A stretch of DNA of 64,000 bases, taken from Jacaranda mimosifolia (taxonomy: Eukaryota; Streptophyta; Magnoliopsida; Lamiales; Bignoniaceae). Positions 58,522 through 64,000 of this stretch are shown piece by piece. Every line of letters begins with the position of its first letter. Position 1 is the first letter of the stretch. Position numbers and translations under genes: made by a program. Location of the stretch: the NCBI GenBank assembly GCA_018894105.1, contig CM032133.1:15762501-15826500 (forward strand), given 5' to 3'. The notes under the pieces were generated by a model. The model made no database searches and was not told the origin of the DNA. It was given only the letters and a program-made list of their open reading frames with translations.

Positions 58522-60405
58522 TGTAGCGACCCAAAACTAGTGTTTTTGCCCCCAGATCGAGACGTTACAAAAATGATATCGTTTCACAAGATTTACAAAT
58601 AAACATCTTTATTGATAAAAAAATTTCACAATACAAGCTTCAATGCGTACGAGGGAGTAAACAAAATAAACTTAAGCTAGCAAAATAAACACAACTCTTT
58701 TCTATCTTTGTTCTCCTGCAAAATAATATTTTTGGGATAAAACGTAAATTCATAGAACTTAGTAAAATTTATAACTAAAGAGGGAGGAATGAAGTAATTA
58801 TAGAAATAATAAGGAGCAATAGTATGAATTATGAATTATGGTTGAACTAGTTGATCCATCACCCTTATATCTTTAGCATTAATTCACCTTAGTGCCTCCC
58901 TAATGCCCACCTCAAGTGGCCACTCTAGAGGGAAACAATGGCGACATAGTCGACCGCATGTTGCAGATTGGTCTGTTGAAATGCCTAACCTCTAGACAAC
59001 CGCAAGACCAACCAACAATGGGAATAATTCGGCACAAGATTACCACCGGCCCGACTTCACCCGATTCTCATACCAAATAATTCTAGGGCCTAGCATTCAT
59101 GAATAATTGCAATCAATACTATCATTGAACATTTCATTGCTTTTGATGAACGTGCCGATGTTTATCAAGAATGATAGAATGAATACGGTTTCAAAGCCAT
59201 AACAATAGGTGGAATAAGGGGCAAGGAATAAAGCAAGGAATATGAATGGAATACAGATTTTGGGCTAAAGTTGAAAAGTATAATTTTTTCCCCCCAAAAC
59301 CTTAGAGAATTTTTGTGGTAAAATTTAAAATTTGGTATATTTTGAAAATAGTTTTGATTTAAAATCCGGAAGTAGAATAGCAAATAACATGATTCAAGAA
59401 CCAAAAATAATTCTCAAGAATCAAGGAATATAGCAAGAAAGATAGTAAGAAAAGTTATAAACTTTACCTAAATTTTCGAGCTTTTATCGATAATTTTGGC
59501 TCGATTTCTTTTCTCTTTCCTTCACCAATCCTAGCTAAATTTTCTTGGAGCTTTTATGGTGATTTTATGGTGAAATGTGTTTTGTGTGTTTGGTGCGTGT
59601 TGTATGTGTTGAAAAAAATTTACGAGTTTGGTTAGCTATTTATAAATTTGATTTAAGGGTATTTTCGTAAAGAAAGTTAGTTTTAGGGGGCTAATTTAAT
59701 ATTAATGACTAGGTCCGAGGGGCTAAAGTAGCATTTATGAGGTGTCTAAGCAGATTAGTAGCTTGGCCAAGTAAGATTTTTCCAATTAGGGCTAAAGAGG
59801 ATTTTCTTAGATTTTCCTAATTAGATATTTATGAGGTTTAAATAGAAAAATGCCATGTGGTGGGTGAGTTGTAAGTTTATTGATTAAATGCCAAACCGTC
59901 CAATAGTATTCTTACATTTTAGGGGCCATGTGTGAAATAATTTTGTAGGGAATTCTATAAAGAATTTCACATGAGATATTATAGAATAAAAAAAATAAAT
60001 TTCTTTGTTCTTGAATGGTCTTCATGACCGACTTTTAAGGTATTTGGAGTAAAATATTTTTAGAAAAATTAGAATTTGGAGGAAATTGTTTAAATAGGTG
60101 TAAAATTTCTAAAATTCATAAAATATGTTAAAATAAGAAATTATGTATTATTCCTTGAATTTTAAAAAGGTATTTCAATAAGGAGATATTTTAGAAAGTT
60201 TACAAAATTTAGAAACTCAAAGAAAATGTTATTATAAATCTTGTAAATAGGTGTAATAATTTCCAGAAATCCTAGAATGAAGTAAACTATGATATTTTTA
60301 TGGAAAAATTCTTATAGAGTACCAAAAATTTCAAAAGGAATTCTTTAGATGTAAAAGTTTTTAGAATTTACATTCTTCTTTTTTTTTTTTTTTTGGGTCA
60401 GTACA
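58522..60405 (-). repeat. Tekay-type 3' LTR
   Basis: 1884 bp. Minus strand begins TGTACTGACCC followed by an A-rich run and ends GGGTCGCTACA. A TATA box (minus TATAAATAG) is at 59636-59644. The partner is outside the window. Confidence 0.85.
59636..59644 (-). promoter_or_regulatory. TATA box of Tekay-type LTR
   Basis: Minus TATAAATAG about 760 bp into the LTR from its U3 end, so U3 occupies about 59645-60405. Confidence 0.6.
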
Positions 60406-60423
60406 GTTCCCCCTCCCCATCCC
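60406..60423 (-). other. Tekay-type polypurine tract
   Basis: Minus GGGATGGGGAGGGGGAAC directly before the 3' LTR start. Confidence 0.9.
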
Positions 60424-60541
60424 TTCAAAGAATATAGTCCCCAGATTGTATTTTGTTTTAACTATGAGCTAAGAACTTAAATCCTAAGTTGGGCTAAGAA
60501 TTTAAAATTCTAATTGTTTCAAATTTTAAAAGACGAACCTG

Positions 60542-60910
60542 TTAGTCAAAAAGATAGGGATACTTTTTGCGCATTTCATCTTCACACTCCCGCATAGCTT
60601 TTTCAATTTTCTGATTCCCCCATAAAACCTTGACTTGAGGAATTCTCTTATTTCTAAGTTCTCGAACTTGGTAATCAAGGATTCGTATGGGTTGCTCAAT
60701 GTAAGAAAGGTCATTTTGTATTGGTAAGTCAATATGGTCAATAAAATGGGATGGATCAGGATAACATTTTCGAAGTTGGGAAACATGAAAGTCATTATGT
60801 ATCATGGATAAGTTTGTGGGTAAGTTTAATTTATACACAACGGGACCAACTCGCTCTAAAATTTCAAATGGTCCTATAAATCGAGGGACTAACTTTCCTC
60901 TTTTCCCCAT
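60542..60910 (-). pseudogene. Tekay-type integrase C-terminus with chromodomain-like tail
   Basis: An open frame of 122 codons from GKRGKLVPRFIGPFEILERV through NDFHVSQLRKCYPDPSHFID to IPQVKVLWGNQKIEKAMREC and KKYPYLFD, ending just before the polypurine tract. In Tekay/Del elements this region carries the integrase GPF module followed by a chromodomain that is thought to steer insertion to chromatin. The usual WE-containing end (E-A-T-W-E) is here EKAMREC, so an aromatic position is lost. The preceding part (60910-60980) is frame-broken. Confidence 0.85.
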
Positions 60911-60982
60911 TTTTCTAATTCCTTTTTAGTGCACGACTTTCAAAAATACTTGATTGCCTACTGCCAATTCTAGATCTTTTTG

Positions 60983-61760
60983 TCATTTATCAGCATAACT
61001 CTTATGGCGATCCTGAGCTCTTTTTAAGTTTTTCTTTATCAATCGTACCTTATTAATAGCATTTTGTATAAGTTCTGAGCTCAAACTTGCTTGCCTATTA
61101 TTTATTATAGTTTTAACCTCGTCTAGATCCCAATGTAATGGCGATTGACATTTTCTTCCATAAAGTGCCTCATATGGTGCCATTTGGATGAAAGATTGAT
61201 AACTATTATTATAAGCAAATTTAGTCAGAGACAAATGTTTCTCCCAGCTTTCATGAAAGTCTAAAACGCAAGCTTGTAACATGTCCTCCAAGATTTGAAT
61301 TGTTCTTTCAGATTGTCCATTTGTTTGAGGACGAGCTATAGTGCTAAATTGTAACTTAATTCCCTGGTGTTCCTGTAGGCTTTTCCAAAGTCATGAAGTA
61401 AAATTTAGGGCCTCTATCTGATACAATACCTTGTGGTACTCCATGTAGTCTGACGATTTCTTTAATATAAACTTCGGCTAACTTTTCTACATTATATTGG
61501 GTTCGAACCAGTAGAAAATGAGCGGATTTGGTCAATCGATCTATTATAACCCAAATATTGTCATAACTTCCTCGCACCACTGGTACTCTTGTGACAAAGT
61601 CCATAGTAATTTCGTCCTATTTCCAATTTGGAATTGATAATGGTTGTAGAATTCCTGTAGGTCTTTGGTGTTTAGCTTTTACTAATTGACAAGTGAGGCA
61701 CTTACATACAATTTCTATTACATCTCGTTTTAATTCTTCGCACCAAAATTTTTGTTTCAA
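60983..61760 (-). pseudogene. Tekay-type integrase core
   Basis: The frame 61356-61604 has MDFVTRVPVVRGSYDNIWVI (first catalytic aspartate), RLTKSAHFLLVRTQYNVEKL and GIVSDRGPKF (second aspartate). After a frameshift, sequence at 61290-61350 resembles PQTNGQSERTIQILED with the catalytic glutamate, continuing in frame 60983-61291 with MLQACVLDFHESWEKHLSLT and MAPYEALYGRKCQSPLHWDL. Left of 61760 the zinc-binding module ends with KCLTCQLVKAKHQ in a broken frame. All catalytic residues can be seen, but not in one frame. Confidence 0.88.
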
Positions 61761-61763
61761 ACC

Positions 61764-62740
61764 TCAATACATCTTTGCTTCCCCTGTATGTATTGTGTAT
61801 TTTGTGTTATGAGCTTCAGACAATATTTTCTCCCGGATTTCTTTGGGCACATATATTCGCCCTTTAAATCTTAATATTCCATTATCCTCAAATTGGAATT
61901 TGGAACTTCTTGTATGATTTGTTTTTATTTTTTGAACCCATTTCTCTTTATTTTGGGCATCTTGGATAGCTTGGTACATATATGGTTGTATGATTATTCC
62001 TGCTATCCTCACTTTTCGACTTAAGGCATCTGCTACCAGATTGGTCTTCTCAGGACGATAAATAATCATAAAATTATAATCCTCAAGAAATTCCATCCAC
62101 CTTCGTTGTCTTAAATTTAAGTTTTTCTAGTTGAAAATATATTTAAAACTTTTCTGGTCGGTACAAAGTTCTACTTTAGCACCATACAGATAATGTCGCC
62201 ATTTAGCCAACACAAATACTACAGCTGCTAATTCCAAATCATAAGTTGGATAATTTTGCTCATAAGGTTTAAGTTTTCTTGAAGCATATGCAATTACTTG
62301 CTCATTTTGCATTAATACGCACCCCAATCCTTCTTTTGCCATGTCTGTGTATACAGTGTATTTTCCCGAATCATCTGGTAGTGCCAACACATGTACTAAA
62401 GTTAACCTTTTCTTCAGTTCTACAAAAGTTTGTTCACAGTGTTTGTCCCATTCAAAGCGTTGCTCCTTCTGAATTAGTTTTGTAAAGGGTTCTGCTATTT
62501 TTGAGAAATTTTGGACAAATTTTCGATAATATCCAGCTAACCATAGAAATCTGTGTACTTCAGTAACATTTTTCATCCTTTTCCAATTAACTATTGCTTC
62601 TATTTTCTCAGGATCCACTTCAAGACCATTTCGAGAAATTATATGCCTAGAAAAATAACCCTTTTTCCAACCAAAACTCACATTTACTAAATTTGGCATA
62701 TAACTGGTGATCCTTAAGAGTTTGGAGCACTATCCTTAAT
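61764..62740 (-). pseudogene. Tekay-type RNase H and RT C-terminus
   Basis: The frame 62127-62699 starts in the RT thumb/connection ([40 protein letters not shown]). It contains the RNase H domain with [20 protein letters not shown] (family TDASxxGLG, aspartate kept), [20 protein letters not shown] and [13 protein letters not shown]. After a stop at about 62125, frame 61764-62096 continues YRPEKTNLVADALSRK and ends at the start of the integrase zinc module (HNTKYTIHTG). Both parts are of the expected length. Confidence 0.88.
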
Positions 62741-63041
62741 GAACCATCCTTTTTCTTTACAAACAACACAGGTGCTCCCCATGGCGAAATACTTGGCCAT
62801 ATGAACTTTTTATTCAAAAGCTCTTGTAATTGTCTTTTTAATTCCTTTAATTCCATCGGGGCCTTCTATTTGGTGTCTTTGAGAAAGGTTTCGCTTCAGG
62901 ATAAGTTTCAATCACAAATTCTATTTCCCAATCTGGGGGTAATGAATTTAAATGTTTCGAGAACACGTATGGAAATTCTTTAACCACTTTTACATCTTCC
63001 AATTTCAACTTATCCTGGGGCTTATTTATCAAGTAAGCCAA
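62647..63041 (-). pseudogene. Tekay-type reverse transcriptase with core deletion
   Basis: The frame 62847-63041 is the RT entry (VVKEFPYVFSKHLNSLPPDW, EIEFVIETYPEAKPFSKTPN). The frame 62647-62856 reads [38 protein letters not shown] and then immediately [20 protein letters not shown]. In the family, over 100 residues lie between these two phrases, including the palm and the YxDD-type catalytic motif. The junction is at about 62740. The element therefore has no RT active site. Confidence 0.9.
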
Positions 63042-63053
63042 AAATCCAAGTCC

Positions 63054-63623
63054 TCATTTTCTTAAAACCTTCTTAGCTATTGTTAAAGAAATAAAGACCA
63101 ATTTTACACAATTTAAGTTCTTCTTCTCCAGATTTTTCGTGGCATTGCCCAACTTGATAGTTTTGGCAAAACAATCTACTATCGCTTGATGACTATACAA
63201 CCAATCCATTCCTAGAATGAGATCATATTCTTGGATTAATAATTCGATAAGGTCCAAAGAATATTCCTTATTTTCTATAATTACAAGACAATCCCTATAT
63301 CTAACATAGGTTGAAATTCCCACTCCCATAGGCGAGCATACTTCATAAGGAGTATTCGAAATTTTAGAATTTAACCCTATTTTAGAAGCACATGTATTTG
63401 ATATAAACAAATGAGTCACACCAAGATTAAATAAAACTTTGCAGATAAAGTTATGGATTAAGGCCATACCTTCTACCACATCCTCGGCTTCTAGATTTTC
63501 TGCATGAATAAGGGCATAAGCTCTTGCCTTTATAGGAGGTCTCTTTTCCACTTTATTTTGTTGTTGCTTAGACGACTCCAAATCAACACTAAGATTGCGA
63601 TTCCTAGGGCAAGTTCTGATCAT
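63054..63623 (-). pseudogene. Tekay-type aspartic protease and gag end
   Basis: An open frame of about 190 codons beginning in the last part of the gag zinc knuckle (IRTCPRNRN) and running into the retroviral-type aspartic protease. The active-site block reads VLFNLGVTHLFIS where family members have D-S/T-G at the N-L-G position, so the catalytic aspartate is replaced by asparagine. Downstream LIQEYDLILGMDWLYSHQA is the conserved ILGMDWL flap-side motif. Ends in a run just before the RT entry. Confidence 0.88.
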
Positions 63624-64000
63624 GTGTTAGGAAATTTTGTAAATTAAACATCTCTTTTGTTTCATCCAACACTGATCTTTAGTGTGGAAAGTTTCCTACA
63701 GTAATTACAATTGCACCTCTCGTTTATCGGTGCAACCTAAGGAATCTTTCCTTTAGAATTTACAGAAGCTCTAATTAATTTTCTTTCTTGTAAGAATTTT
63801 TGGGAACTCACTTGCCCCATAACCTTGCCCTTTTTCCATTTATCATCTAATTTATGAAGTTCTTTGAATTCATACTCAATTTTTAGGGCCTTTTCTACTG
63901 CCCAATTATAATTTGGGTGGTCATAAGAAACTAGAGTACGTCATAACTCTAGTTTTAGACCTTCCACAAATTTCCTCATTCATCTTCTCTCATTGACAAG
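63624..64000 (-). pseudogene. Tekay-type gag, C-terminal part
   Basis: Frame-broken text on the minus strand: near the edge MRKFVEGLKLE-like words and YNWAVEKALKIEYEFKELHK, matching the end of the Retrotrans_gag region. Then, at 63640-63720, CNYC, FHTKDQCWMKQKRCLIYKIS leads into the knuckle. The remainder of gag lies beyond 64000. Confidence 0.65.

Larger units (their letters stand above)
58522..64000 (-). mobile_element. Tekay/Del-type gypsy chromovirus, 3' part
   Basis: Inserted into the Athila RT at 58521 (left flanking 5-mer attca; the right one is outside). Order on the minus strand from the right edge: gag knuckle, protease, RT, RNase H, integrase, C-terminal chromodomain-like tail, polypurine tract, 3' LTR. 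Gag end words KRCLIY and IRTCPRN, the PYEALYGRKCQSPLHWD block and the LERVGPVVYKLNLP tail fit the Tekay/Del clade. RT has lost its catalytic core by an internal deletion, and several frames are broken. Confidence 0.88.

Overview
The window is plant nuclear DNA, probably from a flowering plant, and it consists almost entirely of transposable elements stacked inside one another. It is AT-rich, has no recognisable single-copy host gene, and carries plant-type Ty1/copia, Ty3/gypsy (Athila-like and Tekay-like), MULE, PIF/Harbinger, hAT-type MITE, TRIM and non-coding LTR elements. That composition points to heterochromatin, for example pericentromeric. I cannot name the species. Every coding region I can assign is a transposon remnant, nearly always broken by stops or frameshifts.

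Layout. (1) 1-13013: a minus-strand copia element (Copia-A), of which only the untranslated leader and one LTR lie in the window. The LTR is split by a second, complete copia of the same superfamily (Copia-B, 2652-11588). (2) 13014-22660: a decayed MULE transposase (minus), split by a 6.3-kb gypsy-type element with 335-bp LTRs and only a gag region (14311-20611). That element itself contains a 446-bp TRIM (16081-16526). A 44-bp minisatellite (about 21795-22275) lies within the MULE. (3) 23741-30047: a non-coding LTR element with 1-kb LTRs, invaded by a solo copia LTR (Copia-C, 26169-28372). (4) 31314-44500: an old copia (Copia-D) whose reverse transcriptase is interrupted by the youngest-looking copia (Copia-E, 34348-44043, target duplication AGCCC). 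(5) 45043-45594: an hAT-like MITE. 46230-48888: a PIF/Harbinger transposase followed by its Myb/SANT partner gene. (6) 49525-50760: a short satellite array of about 385-bp dimers. (7) 51022-58521: the 3' LTR, post-pol ORF, integrase and RT of an Athila-like element, cut at 58521 by a Tekay-type chromovirus (58522 to beyond the window).

How the parts relate. The nesting gives a relative chronology: A before B, MULE before gag-only element before TRIM, non-coding element before C, D before E, Athila before Tekay. The copia copies share about 2.2-kb LTRs, a tRNA-iMet-type primer site, the polypurine tract AAGTGGGAGA, a leader of nearly 2 kb, and a U3 promoter with an array of short hairpins upstream of a TATA box. 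B keeps gag but has lost RT; E keeps integrase, RT and RNase H but has lost most of gag, has YVDY in place of YVDD, and has lost the TATA box from its 5' LTR. None of the elements looks autonomous as it stands.

Positions and domain calls were made by eye. LTR ends are supported by paired repeats, TG/CA termini and, where stated, target-site duplications. Clade names are inferred from remembered family motifs, not from a search.
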